A stretch of DNA of 64,000 bases from an uncultured Oscillospiraceae bacterium (GCA_900540275.1 UQFO01000002.1:124001-188000); one strand, 5' to 3'; numbered from the stretch's first letter, positions 8,274 through 16,285 are shown. Notes: a model not told the origin generated them from the letters alone. Numbers and translations: made by a program.

Positions 8274-8284
8274 CCATGCACATG
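8274..8284 (+). other. Attachment core, right junction (attR)
   Basis: CCATGCACATG, same as at 2082-2092. Right of it the minus strand encodes intact FeoB; left of it the frame runs into unrelated residues. In the rejoined circular element the core would sit in a longer near-palindrome, TCCATG-CA-CATGGA, which fits an attP crossover. Confidence 0.85.
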
Positions 8285-9543
8285 CTGAGGGCCTGCTTGC
8301 CGTGCGCGTTTGCTTTTCTGAAAAACTTATCCATATTAAAAGCAATGCGGGGAAGATAGCCAACGTCCTCCAGCAGTGTAAACAACGGAAAAAATATTGC
8401 CATAGGAGGCAGCATAACAGACACAACCCAGGCGGTTGTTCTAAAGATACCCGCTAAAAGTAAATCCTGCAGCCACTGCGGCGAATGTATCCACACCATA
8501 AAGGCGCCCAGCTGCTCTTCCAGCCAGGAAAAAAGGCTGGACAGCAAATCGGATGGGTAATTGGCCCCTACAATGGTAATCCAGAAAATCAAACCCAAAA
8601 GCAATAGCATAATGGGAATTCCGGTTGATTTGGAAGTAAGGATTTTATCAATTTTCCTGTCCCGGCTGTTATATGACGGGTTGAGCAGGGTGACGCATTG
8701 CTGGTAAATCGCTTCGCTGCGTTTTACGATTCCCGCGACGATTTTGTCTTTAATGTTATCGTTATGTATCCCTCGTTTTTCCAATTCGTCCTTGGCCTGT
8801 GCCACGCAGCCGTTGATTTTTTCCATTCCGTCTTTTTCAATCTCATAACACGAAAAAATCCGTTCGCTTAAATCCTGGTCCGTATCGAGCAGCTTCAGGC
8901 TCAGGAAACGCGGAAGAATGCCGCCGGGAACATATTTTTTTATCTGCGGCTCCACAATTGACACCGCATACTCCGTATCTTCATCGTAATGAAGAGCGAT
9001 ATGAAATACTTTTTTTTCTTTATAAACGACCTGTTTTACCGCCTCGCACAGGGCGTCGAGCCCTTTACCGCTTCGCGCGCTCGTTCCGACAACAGGAACG
9101 CCAAGCTGTAAAGACAATTCGTCGAGGTCTATCTTTATCTGCTTTTTCTTTGCTTCGTCCAGCAGGTTTACGCATACAACCACATTTTTTGTGGCTTCTA
9201 AAATCTGGAGCACCAGGTTCAGATTACGCTCCAGGCACGTTGCGTCTACTACGACAATAACCGCATCAGGGTTTTCAAAGCAAATAAAGTCCCGTGCGAC
9301 CTTTTCCTCTACAGAACTGGACATCAGGGAATAGGTCCCCGGCAAATCCACCAGCGTATACTGTGTTGCGCCGTATTCATACGTTCCGAATGCGTTGCTT
9401 ACTGTTTTGCCCGTCCAGTTTCCTGTATGCTGTTTCAGTCCCGTAAGTCCGTTAAACACCGTGCTTTTCCCCACATTTGGGTTTCCTGCCAGGGCAATGA
9501 TTTTTTTATCGTCACATCCCATTTACAGAATCCCTCCCGGAAT

Positions 9544-9580
9544 GAAAAGCAGATGACCGTCAAGCAGCCATCTGCTTTTC
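9544..9580 (-). promoter_or_regulatory. Hairpin between feoA and feoB
   Basis: GAAAAGCAGATG (9544-9555) and CATCTGCTTTTC (9569-9580) form a perfect 12-bp stem with a 13-base loop, in the 64-base gap between the feoA stop and the feoB start. No T run follows on the minus strand, so it may be an RNA-processing or stability element rather than a terminator. Confidence 0.6.
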
Positions 9581-9586
9581 CAGTTA

Positions 9587-9829
9587 TTATTCGCTGTATT
9601 GAACCAATATCTTATTTGCGTCTTCATCACGCAAAGCGATAACTGCACCTCTGATATAATAAGCGACAGGGTCGCCGCTCGGACTGCGCTGCAGGGCTTC
9701 CACATTTGTACCCTGAATTAATCCCAGGTCGAGCATGCGCCTGCGCTGTTTACCGTCGGAAAGCAGTGCTGCAACGCGGCACCGCTTTCCCACAGGCAGG
9801 CTGGTTAAGGAAAACGTATTCGTCTGCAT
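9587..9829 (-). CDS. feoA: FeoA, ferrous iron transport accessory protein
   Basis: 80 residues, the normal size of FeoA. SH3-like domain: start SLTSLPVGKRCRVAAL, middle RRMLDLGLIQGTNVEALQRS, and PVAYYIRGAVIALRDEDANKI at the end are family hallmarks. FeoA is a small cytoplasmic partner thought to bind FeoB and affect its activity. The gene lies directly upstream of feoB on the same strand. FeoA itself is intact, but its partner gene is split, so it may now lack a function. No Fur or DtxR box was identified upstream. Confidence 0.92.
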   Translation of the reverse strand: MQTNTFSLTSLPVGKRCRVAALLSDGKQRRRMLDLGLIQGTNVEALQRSPSGDPVAYYIRGAVIALRDEDANKILVQYSE

Positions 9830-9947
9830 TTTATATATCTCCGTTTCGTTAGGGAATTTCCCAGAATACGCGGCGGTCTACCGCACATTCAATTATTGGA
9901 TTTTCTCTTTACTACAATATGCATTTTTTCCGGCATTGTTACACCGA

Positions 9948-9980
9948 AAAGAGCCGCGCCCAGCATGGGCGCGGCTCTTT
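9948..9980 (-). terminator. Terminator of the channel operon
   Basis: AAAGAGCCGCGCC (9948-9960) and GGCGCGGCTCTTT (9968-9980): perfect 13-bp stem, 7-base loop, T-rich on the minus side. It lies 20 bases after the stop of the ECF-like gene and separates that operon from feoA. Confidence 0.92.
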
Positions 9981-9999
9981 GTTTTTGGGGAATTCCAGA

Positions 10000-10575
10000 T
10001 TAAGCAGCGATAAGCTCCTGGCTTGAATACTTTAATTTTTTCGGCAGTACGCCATACAGGAAAGCTACAATCACAGCGACCGCAAGCGTGTCGAAAATCT
10101 TCATGACGAAAATTCCGAAAAAGCAGGCTGGAATACGCGGCGCGTGCAGATACTGTATCGCCCAGTTATAGAAATGGATTTCCCATTGCGCAGTAGGTAT
10201 ACCGCCGTCCCGCCAAACGGTTACAGCCGTTGACAAAACTGCTGATACGGCGATGACAAGCACAACCGTTGGTAATATCCTCCGCCACCTGATTTTACCT
10301 TCTTTTTTCAGCAAAAGGCCGGCTATCAGCGCGGCAGCCGCGCTGACCACGTAATAAATCAGCGTTGTCCTGTCAAACACGAAAAGCGCAAGGTAAAAAT
10401 TATTTGCAAGGCCGACAAGCAGGCCAGCCGCGGGCTCCAATACAAGTGCAGCGAGGACGGTTCCGGTAATGTCCATCCAGACGGGAAGGCTGAAGTGCGA
10501 GGCGAGGTTATACAGCGCAATGTTTAAAACAACGCCCAGCGCCATCACAATCAAATAGCGCGTCCGGTTACGCAT
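10000..10575 (-). CDS. ECF-transporter S-component-like membrane protein
   Basis: 191 residues, six likely membrane helices, almost no soluble part. The stretch VWMDITGTVLAALVLEPAAG followed by LLVGLANNFYLAL resembles ECF S-components and the related sensor modules of some histidine kinases. No AAA energy-coupling genes are nearby, so either it uses a shared ECF module from elsewhere or it is not a classical transporter. Its start overlaps the K+ channel stop by 8 bases, so the two are probably translated together. The substrate cannot be told from the sequence. Confidence 0.6.
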   Translation of the reverse strand: MRNRTRYLIVMALGVVLNIALYNLASHFSLPVWMDITGTVLAALVLEPAAGLLVGLANNFYLALFVFDRTTLIYYVVSAAAALIAGLLLKKEGKIRWRRILPTVVLVIAVSAVLSTAVTVWRDGGIPTAQWEIHFYNWAIQYLHAPRIPACFFGIFVMKIFDTLAVAVIVAFLYGVLPKKLKYSSQELIAA

Positions 10576-11308
10576 GTTTTTCCTCCTCCAATCCCTTTTC
10601 CTGTTTTGGCTTCAGCCTTTCTTCCTTCTCCTTATTGATTTCTTCTAAAAAGCCTCCTGTAACAATACCTGCGGGCATTGCTATGACAGCAACGCCAAAA
10701 AGGGAAGAAATCATGCTGATAAGCTTTCCGACATCAGACACCGGATATACGTCTCCATAACCTACGGTTGTCAGCGCGGTCGTCGCCCAGTAAAGCGCGT
10801 CAAAGAAGTTGTCGAAAGTTTCCGGCTCATAGGAAAACATAGCAAGTGCCGAAACAAAAATGTATGCAAGCGCAATAACCAGAACGGAAAGAAGCGTTCT
10901 GCGCTCTTTTTTAAATACGTTTGCTACATGCACAAAGCTTTTGGAGTAATGGAACACCTTAAAGATGCGCAGCATACGTAAAATACGGAAGCCGTGCCCT
11001 AAAAGGCCGAGGGAGGGGAGAAGGGAGACGAAATCGACAATGGCAAACGGCGTAAAAGGATAGATAGCAAACGCCCATGGGGATTTGTGTTTCGATACAA
11101 AATCATGCGTTATCCAGCGCAGAATATAATCAAGGAAAAGAATATACACGGTAATGAGGTCGATTTCCTCTAAAACAGCATTGTTTTCCTTGAACAAAAG
11201 CGGCGTGATACTGACAATAGCGATAATAGAAATAAAAAAATCATAGAATTTACTGAGCGTTTCCCCGGGAGCGGCTTTTTTTACAATAGAATAAATATAC
11301 GCCCGCAT
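10568..11308 (-). CDS. Voltage-gated potassium channel (6-TM, KvAP-like)
   Basis: 246 residues. Six helices with the K+ selectivity filter TVGYGD at 181-186 between S5 and S6, and an S4 with basic residues every third position (FRILRMLRIFKVFHYSK, about 107-123). S6 holds the AMPAGI gating segment typical of Kv channels. The tail after S6 is short and highly charged, with no RCK/TrkA domain, so calcium or nucleotide gating is unlikely. ATG with GGGAGGC upstream. It is the middle gene of a three-gene operon: channel-like receptor, then this, then the ECF-like protein. Confidence 0.93.
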   Translation of the reverse strand: MRAYIYSIVKKAAPGETLSKFYDFFISIIAIVSITPLLFKENNAVLEEIDLITVYILFLDYILRWITHDFVSKHKSPWAFAIYPFTPFAIVDFVSLLPSLGLLGHGFRILRMLRIFKVFHYSKSFVHVANVFKKERRTLLSVLVIALAYIFVSALAMFSYEPETFDNFFDALYWATTALTTVGYGDVYPVSDVGKLISMISSLFGVAVIAMPAGIVTGGFLEEINKEKEERLKPKQEKGLEEEKHA

Positions 11309-11323
11309 GAATTTAAGCCTCCC

Positions 11324-12412
11324 TTACCGGAACATATACGCCGAAAGCGGCATAAGGACATGCCCAAGCAGCGTCAGGGTGATAATCGAATAGAACATGA
11401 CGCGCCCGAAGAATTTCGCAAAATCCCTGTCTTCGAATTTGCTGCGTATACGGTTGACGTTGATTACGGAGATTGTCACGGCCAGAATAGTAAAGATACC
11501 CCATATGTTTACATATTCGAGCAGCCCGACCTCCAGCGCGTCGGGGAGAAGGTTCGCGCCGACCATAATATTGGATACCGTGCCAAACAGCGCCGCGGGA
11601 ATCATGCTTAAGGGATCGACATGATGATATGTATTGAGGAACAGCACAATCAGCACCCAAGTGCTCGTCCCGAACAGCGCGATAAAGCACTTGACATAAA
11701 GCCCCCAGTCGCTGCGGTTGAGCTCTATCTCCGTCATAAATTCATTTGTCATGACATTTTTGTTGATTTCTGGGTCGGAATGGTTATTATCATATTTTAT
11801 GGTACAGACGTCCGTACCATAACGGCGCAGCTCATAGCCAGCAATATCGAGGTTTGGGTTATAGCCGCTGTTTTCGTTGTCAGCCTTGAGCACGACCTGT
11901 TCTACCGGGTAGCTGCTCTCGAGGTAAACACGCAGCTGGTGGGATTCCAGCGGGAACCTTCTCGTCCAGTAGTTCTTTGTAACGGAAATATCCGCGCGGG
12001 CCAGCTGGTAATTTTCAGCTCCGCTGTGATAGTCCTTAACCATTTCCAGCTTGTTGACCGTACCTTTGTAAACCTTGAAATGGTTCATCATATCAAGGTC
12101 GTTTTCCCCCTCCCATTTGAACCATACAAGCATGACGGCACGGAAGCTGGAGGTTTTAATGGAGACCTCCTTCAGGTTTTCAATATAAGTGCCGATTTCG
12201 ACCGGCACCGCCGACCTGCTCCTTTGTGCCAGCTCTTGATTGAGTGAATCTGTTTCCGTAAACGATTTTTCCCAGTAGTCGTCCTCAGATGCCCTATCCT
12301 GAAACAGGGTAACGACCGCGTAAGACAAAAAAACGACGCCTGTCACGACAATCAGCAGAAAGCAGGCGGCAAGCCGCCTACGATGCGTCCGTTCCAATTC
12401 TCTCAGTTTCAT
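11324..12412 (-). CDS. Pentameric ligand-gated ion channel-like protein
   Basis: 362 residues. An N-terminal hydrophobic segment (about 14-36) is followed by an extracellular beta-rich domain with TRRFPLESHQLRVYLES (150-166), matching the conserved FPFDSQ-type Pro loop of the Cys-loop receptor superfamily; the flanking Cys residues are absent, as in bacterial GLIC-like channels. Then four helices: M1 about 238-260, M2 about 266-287 (SMIPAALFGTVSNIMVGANLLPD, similar in layout to GLIC M2 with its NLP end), M3 about 296-318, M4 about 334-358. Order, spacing and the LP turn after M2 support a pLGIC fold; overall identity looks low. It heads an operon with a K+ channel. ATG with GGGAGAA upstream. 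Confidence 0.68.
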   Translation of the reverse strand: MKLRELERTHRRRLAACFLLIVVTGVVFLSYAVVTLFQDRASEDDYWEKSFTETDSLNQELAQRSRSAVPVEIGTYIENLKEVSIKTSSFRAVMLVWFKWEGENDLDMMNHFKVYKGTVNKLEMVKDYHSGAENYQLARADISVTKNYWTRRFPLESHQLRVYLESSYPVEQVVLKADNENSGYNPNLDIAGYELRRYGTDVCTIKYDNNHSDPEINKNVMTNEFMTEIELNRSDWGLYVKCFIALFGTSTWVLIVLFLNTYHHVDPLSMIPAALFGTVSNIMVGANLLPDALEVGLLEYVNIWGIFTILAVTISVINVNRIRSKFEDRDFAKFFGRVMFYSIITLTLLGHVLMPLSAYMFR

Positions 12413-12454
12413 TTCCGTGATTCTCCCGTTTGCGTGATATTGTTCTGTCCAAAA

Positions 12455-13168
12455 TTACGCCTGTTCAGCTTCTTTTTCTTTTTTTAAGGAAGAAATCAGC
12501 TTATATACTATCGCAGCAAGGGCCGCCCCGACGAGAGGCGCTGCGATAAAGACCCATACCTGCGAAAGCGCTTCACCGCCTGCAAGCAAAGCGGGGCCGA
12601 GGCTTCTCGCTGGGTTGACAGAGGTTCCCGTAAAGGGGATGCCCAGGATATGTACAAGCGTTAGCGTAAGTCCGATTACAAGGCCGGCGACGGCATTGTT
12701 TTCAACCTTTGAGGTTACGCCGAGAATTGCAATAACAAATACAAAGGTTAAAATGACCTCGACCAACAAAGCCTGCCACATGCCGATGCCCAGCGCGCTT
12801 GCCGCGCCAAAGCCGTTTTGCCCGAGGGATTGGCTGCTTCCGAACAGTGCTGTGAGGATTCCGGCGCCAGCAATGCCGCCTAAAAACTGCGCGACAATAT
12901 AGCCGAAAAATTCCTTGACGCCCATCCTGCCGGCTATCAGCATTGAAAGGGAAACAGCGGGATTGATATGGCAGCCCGAAATATTGCCGATAGAATAGGC
13001 CATTGCAACAATTGAAAGGCCGAACGCAAAAGCAATCAGCAGGGTGGAAAACGCCAGAGGTATCCCGACGCTTACACCGCCCAGCAGTGTGTTCGCAGCA
13101 ACCGCGCTGCCGCAGCCGAAGACAACCAGTACCATGGTCCCAATAAATTCCGCAATTAGTTTTTTCAT
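12455..13168 (-). CDS. aqpZ: Aquaporin Z-like water channel (MIP family)
   Basis: I start at ATG 13168, eight bases after GGAGGAACG; an upstream in-frame codon at 13228 lacks a site. 237 residues, six helices and two half-helices with NPA motifs at about 69-71 (SGCHINPAVS) and 185-187 (GTSVNPARSLGP). Arg188 after the second NPA and the small overall size fit water-selective aquaporins rather than glycerol facilitators (which carry Asp after NPAR). It ends 42 bases upstream of the channel gene on the same strand, so it may share an osmotic context. A likely promoter lies in the divergent region to 13394. Confidence 0.9.
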   Translation of the reverse strand: MKKLIAEFIGTMVLVVFGCGSAVAANTLLGGVSVGIPLAFSTLLIAFAFGLSIVAMAYSIGNISGCHINPAVSLSMLIAGRMGVKEFFGYIVAQFLGGIAGAGILTALFGSSQSLGQNGFGAASALGIGMWQALLVEVILTFVFVIAILGVTSKVENNAVAGLVIGLTLTLVHILGIPFTGTSVNPARSLGPALLAGGEALSQVWVFIAAPLVGAALAAIVYKLISSLKKEKEAEQA

Positions 13169-13350
13169 TGAACGTTCCTCCGTTTTTTTGTTTTGATTTA
13201 AACCCTGGGCGTTAGGCAAATATGACAATTTCCCGCAATATTCCCCAGACTTTATACATTAATGCTATAATCCCATTACAAATAATTCAATAACATTACT
13301 GTTTTCGCGGGATTTTTACCAAATTTCGGATTAGTAATTTTACATTACAT

Positions 13351-13375
13351 ATGGTATCATTTTATTGAAAATGAT
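13351..13375 (+). promoter_or_regulatory. Promoter and inverted repeat upstream of the two-component system
   Basis: An extended -10, TGGTATCAT (13352-13360), is overlapped by a perfect inverted repeat, ATCATTTT / AAAATGAT (13356-13363 and 13368-13375) with loop ATTG, right at the expected start of transcription. The -35 is weak. It may be an autoregulatory site or a 5' hairpin. Confidence 0.45.
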
Positions 13376-13394
13376 TCGTGAGTGAGGTTCTGTT

Positions 13395-14114
13395 GTGAAT
13401 ATTGCGATTATTGAAGATTTTAAAGAGGATGCGGATATTCTTTATCGCTTTCTTTCGGAATACGCCTTGGAAAATAAGCTTGTGGCGCAGTGTACGGTTT
13501 TTGAAAACGGGAATGATTTTTTACAGCAATTCAACGCCCATTCCTACGACCTTATCTTCATCGATATCTATTTAAAAGGGCTGGACGGGCTGGAAATCGC
13601 AAAGGAAATCCGCAAAAGGGATGAAAAATGCCTGCTTGTCTTTACAACCTCAAGCAGCGCCCACGCAATTAAAAGCTATACGGTCAGGGCTTTCGATTAT
13701 CTGTTAAAGCCGATTGACCCAAAACGCCTGAAATATACCCTCGATTTATGCAGTAAGGCGTTATTTGACCATTCGCGGTATATTGAGGTGAAGGAAGGCC
13801 GGATTTTTACTAAAATACGCTTGTCCGACATTGTTTATACCGATTATTACAACCATTATATCCAAATACATACAAAGGACAGGATGGTAAAAACTTATAT
13901 GCCGTTTGCCGATTTTTCCCCGATGCTCCTCGGCTATCCAAATTTTATCAATTGTTATAGAAACTGTATTGTAAACCTTGACGAGGTGGATTTTCTATCC
14001 GCTCGGGATTTCATTATGAAGACAGGGGAGAAGGTTCCAATTTCCCGTTCTGAAAAAACAAAAATCACCCAGCTTTATGCCGACTATGAATTTGATAAGC
14101 TTAACGGAGGTTAA
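13395..14114 (+). CDS. LytTR-family response regulator (AgrA-like)
   Basis: 239 residues from a GTG start. N-terminal receiver domain (about 1-125) with acidic ED at 7-8, phospho-acceptor Asp57 in IFIDIYLKG and Lys in LLKPIDP (about 107). C-terminal LytTR DNA-binding domain (about 135-235) with YTDYYNHYIQIHT and FINCYRNCIVNLDEV, the usual conserved pattern. Three bases before the kinase gene, so the pair is one operon. It should activate or repress target promoters after phosphorylation by the neighbouring kinase. Targets are unknown; the adjacent aquaporin/channel genes are candidates only by position. Confidence 0.92.
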   Translation: MNIAIIEDFKEDADILYRFLSEYALENKLVAQCTVFENGNDFLQQFNAHSYDLIFIDIYLKGLDGLEIAKEIRKRDEKCLLVFTTSSSAHAIKSYTVRAFDYLLKPIDPKRLKYTLDLCSKALFDHSRYIEVKEGRIFTKIRLSDIVYTDYYNHYIQIHTKDRMVKTYMPFADFSPMLLGYPNFINCYRNCIVNLDEVDFLSARDFIMKTGEKVPISRSEKTKITQLYADYEFDKLNGG

Positions 14115-14117
14115 ACA

Positions 14118-15455
14118 TTGATTGCACTGCAAGGCGTTTTTTATGTTTTAGCCAATACGGTTTTTGCCCATATTGTATTTTTCTACACCATGCGGCACGA
14201 GCTGCGTTTTTCCCTGAAAAAAACCGTATTGATTGTTTCCCTTATGATTGCGGCGGAGCAGGCGGTTCCTGTAATTCAGATAATGAGCGGTACGCCCTTG
14301 ACGGAGCTTCAAAATTTTTATTTCCTGATTTCATTGCTGTGTTTTATCCCAACTACGCTTTTGGTAAAAAAGGAAGCTATATTGTCTGCGATTTTTATCC
14401 TGGTTGTTTTCGGTACGTTTCTTGATATAGCGACGCTTTTGACAGAAATACTTGACCAAGCCGACTGGATTCATGTAAGCCTTGTTTTTGGAGACAGTAC
14501 GACTTTCTTTTACCAAATCTGTATGATAGTGCTATCGATTCCGTTCACGTTTCTTTTTGCTAAAAAGCTGCTGCGCCCTGTTGTTGAACGGACCTACTAT
14601 CTGCGTTTCTGGCGTTACCTGTGGCTTATTCCAGGATATTTTTTTCTGCTGTTTAGATTTTCGGTCTATCCCAAGATTTTTAAAGAGGACTTTTACTGTA
14701 ACCTGTCCTCTGTTATTTTGGTTGCCGTCTGGTCGCTTGGTACGCTTGTAACCTACTGCATTATTCTTGCGATGATTTATAATATCTCGCAGAACGCAGA
14801 TGCCAACCTGCGTCTTGAGGTTGCGCAGACACAGACGAAAATGCAAAAGGAACAAGTTTTGCTCCTGCAAAAAAACATGACGGAAACAAGAGCCGCAAAG
14901 CATGACCTGCGCCATCATTTACGCGTTCTGCGCGGTTATGCTGAAAAGAATGACAGCGCGCAGATTATTGATTATATTGACCGCTGTTTTGACGGGCTTA
15001 AGCCCCTGGAGATTGAATCAGTCTGTGACAATTATGAGCTCGATACGATTCTCAGCTACTATATCAGCCTTGCAAGAGAACGCGGCATACGCGTAACGTA
15101 CCGGGTCGCGCTCCCGTGTGTTTTACCGCTGCCGGTCAGTGACGTCTGCGTTGTTGCGGCAAATTTGCTTGAAAACGCAGTTGAGGCAAGCTCCCGCCAA
15201 AAAAACGGCAATAAATTCATCGATATCAAGATGGGAATTGCCGGCAGCAGCATGATTGCAATTAAAATTAACAACAGCTATGACGGGAATACCAAAAGAA
15301 AAGACAATCTGTTTCTTTCCTCAAAACATGATGGAATGGGCATTGGCACGCAGTCGGTCGCGCATATGGCCGAAAAATACAACGGCGTGCTGAATTTTGA
15401 GCATGAAGGCACTGTTTTTAAAGCTTCTGTTCTTTTATCCTCCTCTGATAAATAA
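14118..15455 (+). CDS. Sensor histidine kinase, GHKL type (AgrC-like)
   Basis: 445 residues; TTG start set by GGAGG at 14106-14110, seven bases upstream. Six or seven membrane helices (about 5-220) form the sensor, then a coiled-coil linker with the phospho-acceptor region RAAKHDLRHHLRVL (His262), then a GHKL ATPase with the N box VVAANLLENAVEAS and a glycine-rich GMGIGTQSV. This layout is that of AgrC/ComD-type peptide-sensing kinases. No agrB or agrD gene is beside it, so the signal may be a peptide made elsewhere or something else. A strong terminator follows. Confidence 0.92.
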   Translation: MIALQGVFYVLANTVFAHIVFFYTMRHELRFSLKKTVLIVSLMIAAEQAVPVIQIMSGTPLTELQNFYFLISLLCFIPTTLLVKKEAILSAIFILVVFGTFLDIATLLTEILDQADWIHVSLVFGDSTTFFYQICMIVLSIPFTFLFAKKLLRPVVERTYYLRFWRYLWLIPGYFFLLFRFSVYPKIFKEDFYCNLSSVILVAVWSLGTLVTYCIILAMIYNISQNADANLRLEVAQTQTKMQKEQVLLLQKNMTETRAAKHDLRHHLRVLRGYAEKNDSAQIIDYIDRCFDGLKPLEIESVCDNYELDTILSYYISLARERGIRVTYRVALPCVLPLPVSDVCVVAANLLENAVEASSRQKNGNKFIDIKMGIAGSSMIAIKINNSYDGNTKRKDNLFLSSKHDGMGIGTQSVAHMAEKYNGVLNFEHEGTVFKASVLLSSSDK

Positions 15456-15460
15456 ACGAT

Positions 15461-15501
15461 AAAAAGGGAAAAGCGGGCGATAAGCCCGCTTTTCCCTTTT
15501 T
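15461..15501 (+). terminator. Strong terminator after the sensor kinase
   Basis: AAAAAGGGAAAAGCGGGC (15461-15478) pairs perfectly with GCCCGCTTTTCCCTTTTT (15484-15501), an 18-bp stem with loop GATAA. Confidence 0.95.
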
Positions 15502-15527
15502 ATGTAACGGGGCGGCGCGCCCCGCTC

Positions 15528-15707
15528 TCAGCCGCCGACCGCAGGATGGGAATCGCACCCGCTGTTCAAAATATTTTTACAGCAGCGTTCAAGGTCCTCC
15601 TTGCAGGTGATTTCCATATCACTCTGCATAATCTGCTCCTGCACCATAATCGGCATCGAATAAAAATATTCCTGTGCGGCGTTGTCAAGATTATTAATAT
15701 CTGCCAT
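15528..15707 (-). CDS. Small Cys-containing protein of unknown function
   Basis: I start at ATG 15707, six bases after GAGGTG; GTG 15716 and ATG 15713 are upstream in the same frame and lie within that site. 59 residues: acidic helical N-terminus (NNLDNAAQEYFYSMPIMVQE), then four cysteines in CKEDLERCCKNILNSGC. No family recognised. The Cys spacing could bind a metal or form disulfides. It is transcribed away from the HTH gene at 15823, with a shared intergenic region. Confidence 0.6.
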   Translation of the reverse strand: MADINNLDNAAQEYFYSMPIMVQEQIMQSDMEITCKEDLERCCKNILNSGCDSHPAVGG

Positions 15708-15762
15708 TTTCATCACCTCACAATCAGTATTTGCGCAAAGTGAAAAAATATTTATATTTTAA

Positions 15763-15791
15763 TGAACGCATCATAAAAAATATGGTATAAT
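15763..15791 (+). promoter_or_regulatory. Promoter of the HTH gene
   Basis: TGAACG (15763-15768), 17-base spacer, TATAAT (15786-15791) with an extended TGG; 31 bases before the ATG at 15823. Confidence 0.65.
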
Positions 15792-15822
15792 CATATCAAA
15801 CTGCTACAGAAAAGAGAGGCGC

Positions 15823-16251
15823 ATGGACATAGATACTTCGATTGATATTTCTCAGCAATTAAAAGAGCTTTTGGAAAAGTACCGTTTCAGTGAAGGCGTG
15901 TTAAGCAAATATCTTTCCCTTCCTGTTCCCGGTATACGGGCGTTTGCGCAGGGAGACCTTTCAGTCCTGCCGGAAAGCCACGAAGCGCGGTTCCGGATTT
16001 TTAATAAAATCGCCTTTATCTACGCCATCCCCGGAGACGGGCCGGACAAAAAGCTGCGCGCCTTTCTTCAGGTCTTACTTTCTTTTCATCATGTCTCAAA
16101 AGAAACAATCGCACGGATGTCAGGCGTCGAAAAGTCTGAAATTGAAAAATTTCTTTCCGGGTTGGAACGTGATATACTAGTGGATGAGAAATACAAGCTT
16201 GCGGTTGCGGCCATGGGCCTTCGGTTTTTTCTGAAAGAGCTGGAGCCGTAA
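15823..16251 (+). CDS. Helix-turn-helix protein, probable transcriptional regulator
   Basis: 142 residues; ATG with GAGAGG upstream and a good promoter. The protein is all-helical. Residues about 15-50 (LKELLEKYRFSEGVLSKYLS, then VPGIRAFAQGD) and about 85-125 (LLSFHHVSKETIARMSGVEK, then SEIEKFLSGL) each look like an HTH-type unit. No sensor domain is present. It lies 34 bases before the uridine phosphorylase gene on the same strand, so it may be co-transcribed with it and could regulate it. The family is not named with confidence. Confidence 0.6.
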   Translation: MDIDTSIDISQQLKELLEKYRFSEGVLSKYLSLPVPGIRAFAQGDLSVLPESHEARFRIFNKIAFIYAIPGDGPDKKLRAFLQVLLSFHHVSKETIARMSGVEKSEIEKFLSGLERDILVDEKYKLAVAAMGLRFFLKELEP

Positions 16252-16285
16252 ACAGCAATGAAGCCTAACGTACAGGTGGTTGATT

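Larger units (their letters stand above)
2082..8284. mobile_element. 6.2-kb serine-recombinase integrative element inserted in feoB
   Basis: The 11-bp sequence CCATGCACATG occurs at 2082-2092 and at 8274-8284 in direct orientation. Removing one copy and everything between (6192 bp) rejoins feoB exactly in frame: ALSMCM from the right flank meets GFGCNACGVMGC from the left flank. The element holds a 46-codon gene, a large serine recombinase reading inward from the left end, a membrane acyltransferase, and a GT2/glycerophosphotransferase fusion on the opposite strand. Seen: the repeat, the interrupted gene and the recombinase. Family knowledge: large serine recombinases integrate site-specifically with short identical cores. 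Inferred: this recombinase inserted the element here. Confidence 0.9.
8068..9522 (-). pseudogene. feoB: feoB, 5' part, interrupted at codon 416
   Basis: FeoB is the GTPase-coupled Fe(II) permease. The first 416 codons are good FeoB: G1 GNPNVGKST (13-21), G3 DLPG (59-62), G4 NLLDEA (119-124), a helical GDI-like domain to about 290, then the first membrane helices (about 301-390) and LEDVGYLPRIAFNMDK. After ALSMCM (codon 416) the last 68 residues (EKFMLPNG onward) come from the inserted element and do not resemble FeoB. Intact FeoB proteins are usually 650-800 residues. The next codons are at 2082-1969. The product could at most be a soluble G domain with a few helices; iron transport is very probably lost unless the element excises. 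Confidence 0.92.

Noticed and set aside
8068..8274. Sequencing error or simple frameshift as cause of the odd FeoB C-terminus
   Set aside because: The true continuation of feoB is found at 2082 and below on the same strand, and a direct repeat marks both joints, so the break is an insertion.
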